Source of the DNA: an uncultured Desulfobacterales bacterium
GTDB taxonomy: Bacteria > Desulfobacterota > Desulfobulbia > Desulfobulbales > Desulfocapsaceae
Length of the DNA: 64,000 nucleotides
NCBI GenBank assembly: GCA_937915545.1
Contig: CALGIJ010000038.1
Location: 1 to 64,000 of the forward strand
Direction: 5' to 3'
A program made the position numbers and the translations under genes. Shown here piece after piece: positions 17,261 to 26,581 of this stretch. The notes beneath the pieces are model-generated. The model was not told the DNA's origin. It was given only the letters and a program-made list of their open reading frames with translations, and made no database searches. Position 1 is the first letter of the stretch; the number at the start of each line of letters is the position of its first letter.

Positions 17261-19304
17261 ATGCCTCAGGTTTTCAGCGCCAAGAGCCGATTTCTCTATA
17301 TCCCGCTGATCGTCGTGGTGGTTTGCGTGCTCACCGCCTGGGCCTACATTCACCAGGACAGGGCGCGCAGCCTCGACCACTTCAAGCTCCACGCCACCAT
17401 CGTCGCCGACGACACCTGGGCCCTCAATCGCAACGGGGCGAGGGCCTACCTGACGCTGGCCACCACATCCGATGGCTACCAGTTCCTCGGCATCGCCATT
17501 CCCGGCGAAGACGACTTCCTGCATATCGCCGGCCCGCCTCTGCCTCCCTTCTCGCGAGTCCTGCACGCTATTGGGCTCATCGGCCTGCGCGACCTGAAAG
17601 AACCGATCACCCACGACGGCCAGCTCATCGGCACCCTCTACGGGCGGCAGTACGTGCGGGTCATCTTCCCCCTGCTCAACATCCTCTCCGCGCTGCTCCT
17701 GGCACTGTTGACCGCGTTGTTCGTCCTCGCGCTGTTCCTCAACCGGCGCGTCCTCGAACACCAGGTGGCCGAGCGCACCCGCAATCTCATGGAGAGCGAG
17801 CGCCGCTTCCACGACCTCGTCGACCTGCTGCCGGAAATGGTGCTCGAAACCGATCTCGGCGGCAATGTGCAGTACTGCAACCGCGCCGCCCGCGAGCGGC
17901 TCGAAATTGAAACATCGCAGCAGGAGACGCCGTTCTTTCTCTTCATCATCGCCGAGGAACGGGACCGGGCCGTAGGGCACTTCCGCAGGTCGCTCGAAGA
18001 CGACAATGCCGGCCTGCAGGAGTTCCACGCCATAGACTCCGCCAACCGCACCTTCCCCATCCTGCTGCGGGCGGCGCCGATCCGCGAGGGCGCCCGGGCG
18101 GTGGGGGCGAGGATGATCGTCATCGACATCACCGAGCGCCATCGTCTCGAGGAACAGCTCCTGCGCGATCAGAAGATGAAGGCCATCGGCCTCATGGCCG
18201 GGGGGGGTGGCCCACGACCTCAACAACATCCTCTCCGGCATCATCAGCTATCCCGAGCTGCTCCTTCTCGAACTCCCCGAGACCCACCGCATGCGGCGAC
18301 CGCTGGAGGCCATCCGCCGCGCCGGCCTCGACGCCGCCGATGTCGTTGCCGACCTGCTCACCGTGGCCAGGGGCATCGCCGCCACCAAAGAGGTGGTCGA
18401 CGTCAACACTCTCGTCAGCGACTACCTGGCCTCCCCCGATTTCCAGCAGCTGCAGCGCCGCTACCCCCTGGTGATCGTCACCCGCGAACTGGCCGAGAAC
18501 CTCAGGGCAATCTGCTGCTCACCCATCCATATCCGCAAATGCCTTATGAACCTGGTCACCAACGGCATGGAGGCCATCCAGGGCAAAGGGGTTCTGGCGA
18601 TCAGGACCGAGAATTACCGCCATCTTTCCCCCGGCAGCGACGAACGTCTGGTCCTCGACGAGGGGCGCTACGTAAAGATCTCGGTGTGCGATTCGGGCTC
18701 GGGCATCGCCCCCCACGAAATCGACCGCATCTTCGAACCTTTCTATACCAAGAAAGTCATGGGCAGAAGCGGCACCGGCCTGGGCCTGGCGGTGGTGTGG
18801 AACACGGTCCGCGATCACGGTGGCGGAGTGGCGGTAACGAGTGGCCCGCAGGGGACGACCTTCGATATCTACCTGCCCTCGGTGGAGGAAAGAGCCTCGG
18901 TGACAGAGCCGATGGACTGGCGCCTGTACATGGGCGACGAGGAAACGGTGCTGGTCATCGACGACGAACAGCGGCAGCGGGAGATCGCCACACGGCTGCT
19001 GACCTCGCTCAACTACCGGGTAGAGACAGTCTCCAGCGGGGAAAAGGCGGTTGCCCTGCTTTCCCGGCGCAGCTTCGACATCATCGTCCTCGACATGATC
19101 ATGACTCCCGGCCAGAACGGCCGCACCACCTACGAACAGATCCTCGTCCACCGTCCCGGACAACCGGCGGTGGTCGCCAGCGGCTATGCCGAGGACGAAG
19201 ACGTCCGCCACTGCCTCGACCTCGGCGCCGGAGCCTATGTCGCCAAACCCTACACCCTGGAAAAAATCGGAGCGGCCATATACAAAACCCTCCACGGCTG
19301 TTAA
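17261..19304 (+). pseudogene. Hybrid sensor histidine kinase interrupted by a +1 frameshift in a G8 run
   Basis: The frame from 17261 encodes two membrane helices (about 10-30 and 145-170), a short periplasmic domain between them and a PAS domain (ERRFHDLVDLLPE onward). It then reads GLMAG and is lost at a run of eight G (18200-18207). Removing one G restores MAGGVAHDLNNILSG, the histidine-kinase H box, and the second frame (18207-19304) gives a complete ATPase domain (NLVTNGMEAI, DSGSGI, GTGLGL) and a C-terminal receiver (VLVIDDEQRQ, VLDMIM). So this is one PAS-HK-REC gene split by one base. It may be a true lesion, phase variation or a sequence error. By chance the upstream frame stays open through the next gene, so automated callers may report a false 1000-residue chimera. 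Confidence 0.85.
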
Positions 19305-19375
19305 AGTCCCACAATAGACTCCCATCCCAGAGGGACTCGCCACTGACCTCGCATCAACGACAGGAGGTATCCATT

Positions 19376-20251
19376 ATGCCACTCTCCCGCCCGCTCATCG
19401 CCGCCCTGTTGCTGTTCAGTCTCCTCCTGCAGACTCGTCAAGTGCAATGCCAGGAACGCCTCGCCTGGATGGAGGCAGTGGCGCCGCCCTTCTTCATTCA
19501 CGAGGGCCCGCTGAAAGGGCAGGGCTATCAGGATCTGCTCACCGAGATCATCAAGAGCCACCTTCCCGAGTACCAGCACAGCCATATGCAGGCCAATATC
19601 ACCCGCCATCACCAGCAGTGGAAGCAGGGTGAGAACGTGTGCAGCGTCGGCATGTATAAGACGCCGGAACGCCTTCAGTTCACCTATTACTCCATCCCCA
19701 GCGTCTTTACTCTGCCGCCGGTGCTGATCATTATGAAGGAACGCTTCGCCGATTTTGGCGGAAAGAAGACGGTCAGCCTCGCCGGGCTGCTCAAGGAGGG
19801 CAGGATGGTCGTCGGTCGTTCCCCCAACCGCTCCTATGGGGTCGAGTTTGACAAGGCACTCAAGGAATGGAGCAACGAACGCAACACCTTCAGTTACGAG
19901 AGTCCGGAACTGTCCCTGAACCTCTTCAAGATGCTGCAGGCAGGGCGGATCGACGCCCTCCCCGGCTTGCCCGAGGAGGCCATGTACCTTGCCGAGACCA
20001 TGGGCATCCGCGACGCCATCATGACCCTCAATGTCGAGGAGAACCAGGCCAACCCCGAGGCCTCGCTGAGCTATGTCGCCTGCTCCAAGACCGACTGGGG
20101 TAAGGAGGCCATCCAGCGCATCAATCGCGTCCTCAGGGAACAGCGGCCCACTGCGGAGTACCGCGCCGCCTACGAACGCTGGCTCGACCCGAGCAGCCTC
20201 GACGGCTACCGCAAGCTGTACGACGAGGTCTTTCTCAAGATCACCGAATGA
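19376..20251 (+). CDS. Periplasmic substrate-binding protein, TIGR02285-like
   Basis: The 291-residue protein has a cleavable signal peptide (about residues 1-25) and the features of the solute-binding-like family TIGR02285: WMEAVAPPFFI near the start, GPLKGQGY, LPEYQH and ANITRHHQQWKQG. It belongs to the wider bacterial periplasmic binding fold (SBP_bac_3-like). An AGGAGGT box precedes the ATG at 19376. It lies 72 bases after the frameshifted kinase and could supply the ligand for its periplasmic domain, which is inference. The frame is, by chance, continuous with the upstream kinase frame. Confidence 0.85.
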   Translation: MPLSRPLIAALLLFSLLLQTRQVQCQERLAWMEAVAPPFFIHEGPLKGQGYQDLLTEIIKSHLPEYQHSHMQANITRHHQQWKQGENVCSVGMYKTPERLQFTYYSIPSVFTLPPVLIIMKERFADFGGKKTVSLAGLLKEGRMVVGRSPNRSYGVEFDKALKEWSNERNTFSYESPELSLNLFKMLQAGRIDALPGLPEEAMYLAETMGIRDAIMTLNVEENQANPEASLSYVACSKTDWGKEAIQRINRVLREQRPTAEYRAAYERWLDPSSLDGYRKLYDEVFLKITE

Positions 20252-20311
20252 CGGGGCAGACCTCCCGCTCCGCATCGGCGGGGGCCGTGAGGATGACGGT
20301 GCCGATTCGGC

Positions 20312-21151
20312 TCAGCCCACCGCCGGCGACTTGCCGGGAGACCCCTTGGCCAGGTTTTGCCGCAGAGCCTCGAAGAGGATGACGGCGGCGGCCACCGAGC
20401 TGTTCAGGGAGTCGAGGGAAGTGTGCATGGGAATGGAGACAAGGAGGTCGCATTCGCGGCGCACCAGGGGACGCAGGCCCTTGCCTTCACTGCCAACCAC
20501 CAGGCAGCAGGGCACGGTGAGGTCGGTGTCGTAGAGGGAGCGCGCCTCATCCTCCTTGACCGCCCCGAAAATCCAGAAACCGGCCTTTTTGAGCTCTTTG
20601 AGGGCCGAAACGAGATTGGTCACCTGGCACAGTGGCAGGTGGGCCATGGCCCCCGCCGAGGCCTTGGCGGCGGTGCCGCCTAGGGGGGCGGAGCGCTCCC
20701 TTGTGACCACCGCCCCGGCGGCGCCGGCGGCCAGAGCCGACCTGATGATCGCCCCGAGGTTGTGCGGGTCCTGCAACGAATCACAAATCACCAGCCGCAC
20801 CGCCTCGCCGGCGGCGATACGCTGAGCGCACTGGTCCACCAATTGGGCAAATTCGGTAAGCGGTGCCCCGCTGACCCGTGCCGCCAGCCCCTGATGACGG
20901 GCCTGCTGGCTTCCCTCGCCGGTGAGGCGGAGGCTCTCGCAGAAGGTCACCTTGATATTGCGGGCTCGAGCCATTTCGACGATCTTTTCGACCTTGCCAC
21001 CGCGCCGGTCCTTCTGCACCACCACCTCGACCACGATCTCCGGGGTCTTGTCGAGCGTCTCGAAGACGGGATGAACCCCCCAGAGCAAATCATCGCCAAG
21101 ACGAAGCCGCTTCTCTCCCCCACCACCTTTGTCGTTACGGTCCACGTTCAT
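20312..21151 (-). CDS. rlmB: 23S rRNA (guanosine-2'-O-)-methyltransferase RlmB
   Basis: This SPOUT methyltransferase of the TrmH family methylates the ribose of G2251 in 23S rRNA. The 279-residue protein has an N-terminal substrate-binding domain beginning WGVHPVFETL. The C-terminal knot domain carries DSLQDPHNLGAIIRSA (motif 1), LVVGSEGKGL (motif 2) and the SLNSSVAAAV (motif 3) region. The start overlaps the gmk stop as ATGA, so it is the last gene of a coupled unit yicC-remA-gmk-rlmB. Other bacteria often have rpoZ at this place. Confidence 0.93.
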   Translation of the reverse strand: MNVDRNDKGGGGEKRLRLGDDLLWGVHPVFETLDKTPEIVVEVVVQKDRRGGKVEKIVEMARARNIKVTFCESLRLTGEGSQQARHQGLAARVSGAPLTEFAQLVDQCAQRIAAGEAVRLVICDSLQDPHNLGAIIRSALAAGAAGAVVTRERSAPLGGTAAKASAGAMAHLPLCQVTNLVSALKELKKAGFWIFGAVKEDEARSLYDTDLTVPCCLVVGSEGKGLRPLVRRECDLLVSIPMHTSLDSLNSSVAAAVILFEALRQNLAKGSPGKSPAVG

Positions 21152-21762
21152 CTCTCTGCGATGGCGCCGATGGCGCGTCCGTCGGGAAAGCGGTGGGCCC
21201 GGGCCCGTTCCGCGAGAATGATCGCCGTGAGCAGTTCGACGCTCTCTTCAACCTGGCGATTGACCAGCAGGTATTCATAGCTGGACATCGCCGCCAGCTC
21301 CATGCGGGCGTTGGCGAGGCGGGTGGCGATCATCTCTTCCGCCTCGGTGCCCCGGCCGCGCAGACGCCGCTCCAGTTCGGCCACGCTCGGTGGGGCGATG
21401 AAGATGTAGGCGGCATCGACCAGGCCGGCCTCCCGAAGGATCGCCGCGCCCTGCACATCGATATCGAGGACCACGTCAACGCCCTGCTGGCGCAATCGCT
21501 CCACCGCCATGCGGCTGGTGCCGTAGAGGTTATCGTGAACCCGGGCATATTCGAGAAAGGCCCCCTCACCCATCATCTTCTCGAACTCCTCCCTGGCGAC
21601 GAAATGATAATCGACACCCTCGCGCTCCCCCGGCCGGGGGAGACGAGTAGTATGCGACACCGAAAAAGACAGGCCGGTGAGCCGCGGCATGACCCGTTTC
21701 AGCAGAGTGGTTTTGCCGGCGCCGGAGGGCGCGGAGATGACGAACAGCCGGCCAGTGCTCAT
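21148..21762 (-). CDS. gmk: Guanylate kinase
   Basis: Gmk phosphorylates GMP to GDP. The 204-residue protein has the P-loop SAPSGAGKTTL at about 10-20, the GMP-binding SHTTRLPRPGE and GVDYHF segments, and DIDVQGA. Length is normal. Both ends overlap neighbours by four bases (ATGA with remA upstream and rlmB downstream), so expression is translationally coupled. Confidence 0.97.
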   Translation of the reverse strand: MSTGRLFVISAPSGAGKTTLLKRVMPRLTGLSFSVSHTTRLPRPGEREGVDYHFVAREEFEKMMGEGAFLEYARVHDNLYGTSRMAVERLRQQGVDVVLDIDVQGAAILREAGLVDAAYIFIAPPSVAELERRLRGRGTEAEEMIATRLANARMELAAMSSYEYLLVNRQVEESVELLTAIILAERARAHRFPDGRAIGAIAER

Positions 21763-22058
21763 GGCGCGTCCCCCGCTTCCGCCTTCGCCCTGCCATAGTA
21801 CTCGGCGAGGTTATAGGCGGGGTTCATGGCCTGCAGCCGCTGGCCGATGGTATCCGGCTGCACCGAAGAGAGGATAATGTGGTTGGAGTCCATGACGAGA
21901 ATGGAGCGGGTGCGCCGCCCTTCGGTGACATCAACCAGCTTGCCCTCCTTCTTGGCCGCCTCTTTCAGCTTGCGCGCTGGAGAGGAGCCGGTGTTGATCA
22001 CGGCGATAATCCGCTCCACCATTACCGTGTTGCCAAATCCGATATTCAACAGCTGCAT
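21759..22058 (-). CDS. remA: RemA/DUF370 family regulator
   Basis: The 99-residue protein belongs to DUF370, whose Bacillus member RemA activates extracellular-matrix genes. It begins LLNIGFGNTVMVERIIAVI and holds DVTEGRRTRSIL, the conserved DNA-facing region, with an extended C-terminal tail (about residues 75-99). A GGAGAGG box precedes the ATG. The order yicC-remA-gmk is widely conserved, including in bacteria that have no Bacillus-type biofilm genes, so its role here is open. Confidence 0.92.
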   Translation of the reverse strand: MQLLNIGFGNTVMVERIIAVINTGSSPARKLKEAAKKEGKLVDVTEGRRTRSILVMDSNHIILSSVQPDTIGQRLQAMNPAYNLAEYYGRAKAEAGDAP

Positions 22059-22097
22059 AACCTCTCCAAGGGGAAAAAGGACCAGGTACCACCGGGC

Positions 22098-22982
22098 TTA
22101 TTCGATATTCTGCACCTGCTCGCGCATCTTTTCCAGCTCGCTCTTCAGGTCGACGGTGAGATGGGCGATGGCGGCGTCGTTGATCTTCGAGGCCAGGGTG
22201 TTGACCTCGCGCAGGAATTCCTGGAGGAGAAAGTCGAGTTTGCGGCCGACCCCACCGGGCTGGCCGAGAAACAGGGTAAACTGTTTAATGTGACTACGCA
22301 AGCGCACAACTTCCTCGGTGACGTCGGTCTTGTCGGCGAGGATCGCCACCTCCTGCGCCAGGCGTTGCGGGTCGAGTTGCACCCCGCCTAGAAGCTTTTC
22401 GAGGCGCTCGTTCAAGGCGATGCGTCGACTTTCGACGAGCTGCGGGATGGTGGCGGCGATACCGTCGATGGTACCGGCAAAGGCTTCGACCCGGGCGATG
22501 AGGTCTCTGGCCAGCGCCTCGCCCTCCTGGCGACGCATGAGGTCGAAGTTGGCCAGGGCCTCATCGACGGCTGCGGCCACATGCGGCCAGACCTTTTCCA
22601 GGTCATCGTCACGCTGCTCGCGAATGAACACCTCAGGATAGGAGGCAAGCAAAGAGGCGGCAACCGGCGTGGGAGGCAGCCCAAGCCCTTCCTCGAGTTG
22701 TTCCAGACCACGGCGATACGCCGCTGCCAGAGCCAGGTTGATGTTGACCTCCTGCTGGCTGGAGAAATCGCCGCTTACCGTCAGGCCGACATCAACCCGG
22801 CCGCGCTGACAGACAGCGGCCACCTTGCTGCGGATGCCCTCCTCGAGGGGGATGTAGCCCCGCGGCAATTTTATTTTGAGATCGAGGAAGCGGTTGTTGA
22901 CTGAGCGCACCTCGACGTTCCATACCCGGACTCCATCGGAGCTCTCTCCCCGGCCAAAGCCGGTCATGCTGGCGATCGTCAT
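22098..22982 (-). CDS. yicC: YicC family endoribonuclease-like protein
   Basis: The 294-residue protein starts MTIASMTGFGRGE, the invariant YicC opening, and shows NRFLDLKIKLPR, the GRVDVGL strand, and the C-terminal DUF1732 region (EEVVRLRSHIKQF, GRKLDFLLQEFLREVNTLASK). E. coli YicC is described as an RNase acting on small RNAs. The start at 22982 is preferred to an upstream in-frame ATG because of that opening. It is the first gene of the yicC-remA-gmk-rlmB unit. Confidence 0.94.
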   Translation of the reverse strand: MTIASMTGFGRGESSDGVRVWNVEVRSVNNRFLDLKIKLPRGYIPLEEGIRSKVAAVCQRGRVDVGLTVSGDFSSQQEVNINLALAAAYRRGLEQLEEGLGLPPTPVAASLLASYPEVFIREQRDDDLEKVWPHVAAAVDEALANFDLMRRQEGEALARDLIARVEAFAGTIDGIAATIPQLVESRRIALNERLEKLLGGVQLDPQRLAQEVAILADKTDVTEEVVRLRSHIKQFTLFLGQPGGVGRKLDFLLQEFLREVNTLASKINDAAIAHLTVDLKSELEKMREQVQNIE

Positions 22983-23099
22983 ATTTCCAGTCCCTTTTTC
23001 CGCCATCTGGGAGGGCAAGGATTTTCATCGTTCGTCGCCGCCTGCCGCAATGCACAAGCGTCGCGGCAAGGGCCACTCCAACCCACTCTCAAGCGGGAC

Positions 23100-23138
23100 A
23101 AAAAAAAACGATGCGGAGGTATGCCCTCCGCATCGTTT
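23100..23138 (-). terminator. Rho-independent terminator of pal-ompH
   Basis: A perfect inverted repeat of at least 12 pairs (ACGATGCGGAGG / CCTCCGCATCGT, five-base loop) lies about 35 bases after the ompH stop. On the minus strand it is followed by a run of nine T. This is a textbook intrinsic terminator. Confidence 0.9.
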
Positions 23139-23171
23139 ACGCAAACATCGACAGAAGATACCGCGACCACC

Positions 23172-23702
23172 CTATTTGGCAGTCATGGACTCGTTCAGTT
23201 TCTTGACGATGGTGTCGGTGATGTCGATCGAGTCATCGAAGTATAATCCATTGCGCGCCTCGAGAATCGCCGAATACCCCTTTTCCTTGCCGAATTTTTC
23301 GACGACCTTTTCGAGAGCCTTGAGGATGGGTTCCACTTCCTTGTCCTGCAACTGCTTCATCTCGAACTTGGCATCGTCGGTCTTGACCTGCAGCTCACGA
23401 CCATTTTTCTGGTACTCGCGCACCTTCTCGGCCTTCTTCTCCTCGCTCCAGGCAGAACTTTTCTTCTTGATCTCATCCTGCAGGGCTTTTAACGCCTCTT
23501 CTTCCTTCTTGAAGGATTCCTGCAGCTCCTTCATCTTGGCATCCACCTTTTCCTTGGCGACCTTTCCGGCGTCACAGGTAAGGAGGACTTTTTGGACGTT
23601 GATCACCCCGACCTTCAGTTCGGCGGCCACGGATTCCCGTACCACCAACCCGACAAAGACAAAAAGCACGGCAACCAGCACCGCCAATCTCTTATGCGAC
23701 AT
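23172..23702 (-). CDS. OmpH/Skp family periplasmic chaperone
   Basis: The 176-residue protein has a signal peptide (about residues 1-27), VGVINVQKVL where OmpH begins, and a long lysine/glutamate-rich coiled coil (about 45-140) as in Skp, which holds unfolded outer-membrane proteins. The ATG at 23702 has AGGAG at a good distance; the ATG at 23708 would be too close to it. It lies 24 bases after pal and ends at a strong terminator, so the two cell-envelope genes form one transcript. Confidence 0.9.
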   Translation of the reverse strand: MSHKRLAVLVAVLFVFVGLVVRESVAAELKVGVINVQKVLLTCDAGKVAKEKVDAKMKELQESFKKEEEALKALQDEIKKKSSAWSEEKKAEKVREYQKNGRELQVKTDDAKFEMKQLQDKEVEPILKALEKVVEKFGKEKGYSAILEARNGLYFDDSIDITDTIVKKLNESMTAK

Positions 23703-23726
23703 CAGCATCTCCTGTCCGTGTCGTTA

Positions 23727-24242
23727 TTACTGAACGACGACAAAGTCATCACGACGATTCTGGGCCCAGGAGGTCTCATCCTCGCCCTGTACCAGCAGTC
23801 TCTCCTCGCCATAGCTGACGGTGCTCAGCCTGGCTTCGCTGACGCCGAGGTTGACCAGATATTTTTTGGAGGCAAGTGCGCGACGCTCGCCAAGAGCCAT
23901 ATTGTATTCGTTGGTGCCGCGGGGATCGCAGTTGCCTTCGATACGGATTTCATACTTGGGATTCTTGTTGATGAAGTCGGCATTGACCTGAATGCGGGAC
24001 ACCTGATCCTTGCGGATGTCCGAGGAGTCAAAATCAAAATACACCGGCAGCATGCCAGCGGTGGTGCGGCCTTCGCTGATGCCGAGCGGCTTGGAATCCA
24101 GGGACTCTACCGGGCCGGCGGCAGCGGCTTTCGGCTCGACTTTCATCGCCTGATCGGTCTGCTTGTCGGAGCCGCAGCCAGTCAGGGCAATCATCGATAC
24201 GGTCAACAACGCGGGTAACAGAAATCTCTCTTTTCTCACCAT
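23727..24242 (-). CDS. pal: Peptidoglycan-associated lipoprotein Pal
   Basis: The 171-residue product has a lipoprotein signal with lipobox LTGC (Cys about 22) and a C-terminal OmpA-like domain (about 65-171). The domain holds VYFDFDSSDIRKD, IEGNCDPRGTNEYN and LGERRALASKKYL, the peptidoglycan-binding signature. Pal tethers the outer membrane to peptidoglycan with the Tol complex, which is not in this window. The start at 24242 follows GGAGGG. A sigma-70 promoter lies about 105 bases upstream. Confidence 0.95.
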   Translation of the reverse strand: MVRKERFLLPALLTVSMIALTGCGSDKQTDQAMKVEPKAAAAGPVESLDSKPLGISEGRTTAGMLPVYFDFDSSDIRKDQVSRIQVNADFINKNPKYEIRIEGNCDPRGTNEYNMALGERRALASKKYLVNLGVSEARLSTVSYGEERLLVQGEDETSWAQNRRDDFVVVQ

Positions 24243-24696
24243 GGGGACCCTCCAGTTTTGTAACAATGAACGGAATAAAAAAGTGATGTGATGCTATGGA
24301 CTTGCGGCGGGGGATTGCCTGTCGCAATACTATGACAAACCGGGCAATATATTACTATGAAGAAAAATATTCAAGCATTTTTTCGCCCTTATGCGAGAAT
24401 CCAGGGCTTTTAGTTTTTCCCATCCTGAAGAAAAAGTCAAGTCATTGCCAGGGAAAAGCCGTTTTTTCCGCAAACACCGCGTTTTCCTTTCCTCTCTTCG
24501 CCCCTTGCGGTGCTCCCCGCCACCGTCCCGAAGCTTGCTCCCCCCTCCCATCCCTCCATCGAGGGCAGGGCTGTTTCGCTCCAGCCGGGGAAAAATTGGC
24601 TAGTGCTTCCCACTTTTTCCGATTATAAAGCTGGGGTAAGCGAATGACCCACTTCCGCCACACGCCACAATGGCGTAATGCATACCGGAGATTTTA
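24243..24696. other. Divergent intergenic region, pal promoter
   Basis: This gap between pal and the orphan gene at 24697 is AT-richer than its surroundings. It holds the pal promoter (24346-24374). No coding frame or recognised RNA is seen. The plus-strand half (24400-24696) is featureless apart from a GGAG box before 24697. Confidence 0.5.
24346..24374 (-). promoter_or_regulatory. Sigma-70-type promoter of pal-ompH
   Basis: On the minus strand TTGAAT (plus 24369-24374) and TATATT (plus 24346-24351) are 17 bases apart, a near-consensus arrangement. It is placed to drive pal and ompH. Confidence 0.6.
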
Positions 24697-25119
24697 ATGG
24701 CCAAGGCAAATATCAGCCCCAATCGGGCTACCGACCGCACGATCCGCTCCATAGATCGCAAAAGGGAACAGGAACGGAGGAAAATGTTTCTCAGGGCCAA
24801 GGATCACGCCCAGGAGTTTGCCGTAAAGCTCGCCCAGCGACTTATCGACCGCGAAATCATCGAAACCAATTCCGCTACCGCCGTGCAGGAAGCATTCGAG
24901 GCGCAGTTGCACAAGCTCGCTTATCTCGAAGAATTCGAACTGCAGATGAAGATCGCCCCGGTGCGCACCATCGCCCAGGATCCCAACGTCGTCAGTCTCT
25001 ACTTCACCCAGTTCATCGTCGAGGACCTCATCAGCAACCCGGCAATCCAGGACATCTTTGGCGACGACCTCGACGTGTACCGGGCCGTCGATTCGGTGTT
25101 CCGGGTACTCAGAGAGTAG
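24697..25119 (+). CDS. Conserved-looking 140-aa protein of unknown function
   Basis: I do not recognise this protein. It is 140 residues, soluble, with a basic N-terminus (RSIDRKREQERRKMFLR) followed by predicted helices and an acidic end (DDLDVYRAVD). No signal peptide or membrane segment is visible. A GGAG box lies before the ATG. Its stop (TAG) abuts the ATG of the radical SAM gene, so the pair are surely one operon and may act together. Confidence 0.75.
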   Translation: MAKANISPNRATDRTIRSIDRKREQERRKMFLRAKDHAQEFAVKLAQRLIDREIIETNSATAVQEAFEAQLHKLAYLEEFELQMKIAPVRTIAQDPNVVSLYFTQFIVEDLISNPAIQDIFGDDLDVYRAVDSVFRVLRE

Positions 25120-26478
25120 ATGCGCCGGCCCGACACTCTTCCCTCTCTCCTCTTTGCCGACCATAACGGAAAAATTCTCGACCTCCCCGATCTGGAAATG
25201 GCGGGGATGAGCAACGGAGGTTTCTTTCGCCTCACCCCCGATGACATCATCCCCCTGCCCCAGGGCTCGCAGCTCTTTACCCTGCCCGGCCGCATGCCCA
25301 TCGGCTGGGACAGGGAACAGAACGAGCCGGTAGTGCTCGAAGAACATCCCTTTGAAGACGGTGCACCCATCCAGGCAGTGGCAGCCTTCATGGCCCCCGC
25401 CCATACCGCCATCTACTCGGCGGCCTACCGTGGCGGCGACGAAGCTCCGCCCCTGCCGCTCTTCGCCTATACGGCTGTTGGCTGGCATGACGGCCGCTTC
25501 TGGGTGGCCGGGTTTCGCAGCGACCGTGATAAACGCCAGGACGCCGACCAGTACCGCCAGGAGCAGGTCGAGGCCAAAACAGCCAAAAAACTCCGGCAGT
25601 TTCCCCATAACCGCCTTGTTCAGCACCTCGGTAAGTGCTGTCTCGCCTATGGCTGCCCGGCCGCCCGCAACTACTTCCTCGACCGCTGGGAGGCCCCTCT
25701 CCCCACCTCGCCAAGTTGCAACGCCCGCTGCCTGGGCTGCATTTCGCTGCAGGCTTCCGGCTGTTGCCGCAGCACCCAGGAGCGCATCGCCTTCGTGCCA
25801 ACGGTGGAGGAGCTCTGCGAGGTGGCTGTTCCCCATCTCGACCATGCCGCCAACCCCATCGTCAGCTTCGGCCAGGGCTGCGAGGGCGAACCCTTACTGC
25901 AGGCGGAGGTGATTGCCGCCGCCATCGCCGCCATGCGCAGCCGCACCGACAAAGGTACCATCAACCTCAACTCCAACTCCAGCCTCCCCGACAAGATCGC
26001 CCTGCTGGTCTCCGCCGGCCTCGACAGCCTCCGCGTCAGCCTCAATTCCGCCCAGGAAGCCTACTACACCCGCTACTACCGGCCAATGCACTACCGTTTT
26101 GCCGATGTCCTCCGGTCCATCGACGTCATGAAGACTAACGGTCGCTTCGTCTCCCTCAATTACTTCATCCAGCCCGGGTTCACCGACAGCGACCCCGAGT
26201 ACAGAGCGCTTGCCCGACTGCTGGCGCAGCATCGCCCCGACTTTCTGCAGCTGCGCAACCTCAACATCGACCCACTGTGGTATCTGCGGCAGCTCGAGGT
26301 TCCCGCCACCCTGCCGGCGGTGGGAGTCCGCGGCTGGCTGACGCGCCTCAAGAGTGACTTCCCCTGGTTGCGTTTCGGATATTTCAACCCGCAAGTGCCA
26401 CGGCACCATGCTTCAGCCACCGACCTAGCTGGCCGCAAAAAGCCGAAAAGCGCTCCGAGGAGGAAGTTTGGTCACTGA
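25120..26478 (+). CDS. Radical SAM protein
   Basis: The 452-residue protein has a ~190-residue N-terminal region of unknown type followed by a radical SAM core. The cluster motif is CNARCLGC (about 204-211), within a cysteine-rich stretch that also has CCLAYGCPAA before it and CC after it. Beyond the core lie FGQGCEGEPLLQ (GGE-like motif region) and LNSNSSLPDKIALL. The C-terminus is basic. The substrate is unknown. It directly follows the orphan gene at 24697 with no gap. Confidence 0.85.
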   Translation: MRRPDTLPSLLFADHNGKILDLPDLEMAGMSNGGFFRLTPDDIIPLPQGSQLFTLPGRMPIGWDREQNEPVVLEEHPFEDGAPIQAVAAFMAPAHTAIYSAAYRGGDEAPPLPLFAYTAVGWHDGRFWVAGFRSDRDKRQDADQYRQEQVEAKTAKKLRQFPHNRLVQHLGKCCLAYGCPAARNYFLDRWEAPLPTSPSCNARCLGCISLQASGCCRSTQERIAFVPTVEELCEVAVPHLDHAANPIVSFGQGCEGEPLLQAEVIAAAIAAMRSRTDKGTINLNSNSSLPDKIALLVSAGLDSLRVSLNSAQEAYYTRYYRPMHYRFADVLRSIDVMKTNGRFVSLNYFIQPGFTDSDPEYRALARLLAQHRPDFLQLRNLNIDPLWYLRQLEVPATLPAVGVRGWLTRLKSDFPWLRFGYFNPQVPRHHASATDLAGRKKPKSAPRRKFGH

Positions 26479-26581
26479 TTTAACATGCTAGGGGCTTAAT
26501 TCTCCTTTCCTTTTTTGCACAAACAGGATATTATGCCAGCTAATAAAGCTTATCATTGACAACTTTCTGGAGCATAGCGCC

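Noticed and set aside
17210..20251. A single 1013-residue reading frame
   Set aside because: It is an accident of high GC: the first part is the kinase, the middle (after the G8 run) is out-of-frame proline/arginine-rich translation, and the end is the separate solute-binding protein with its own ribosome-binding site.
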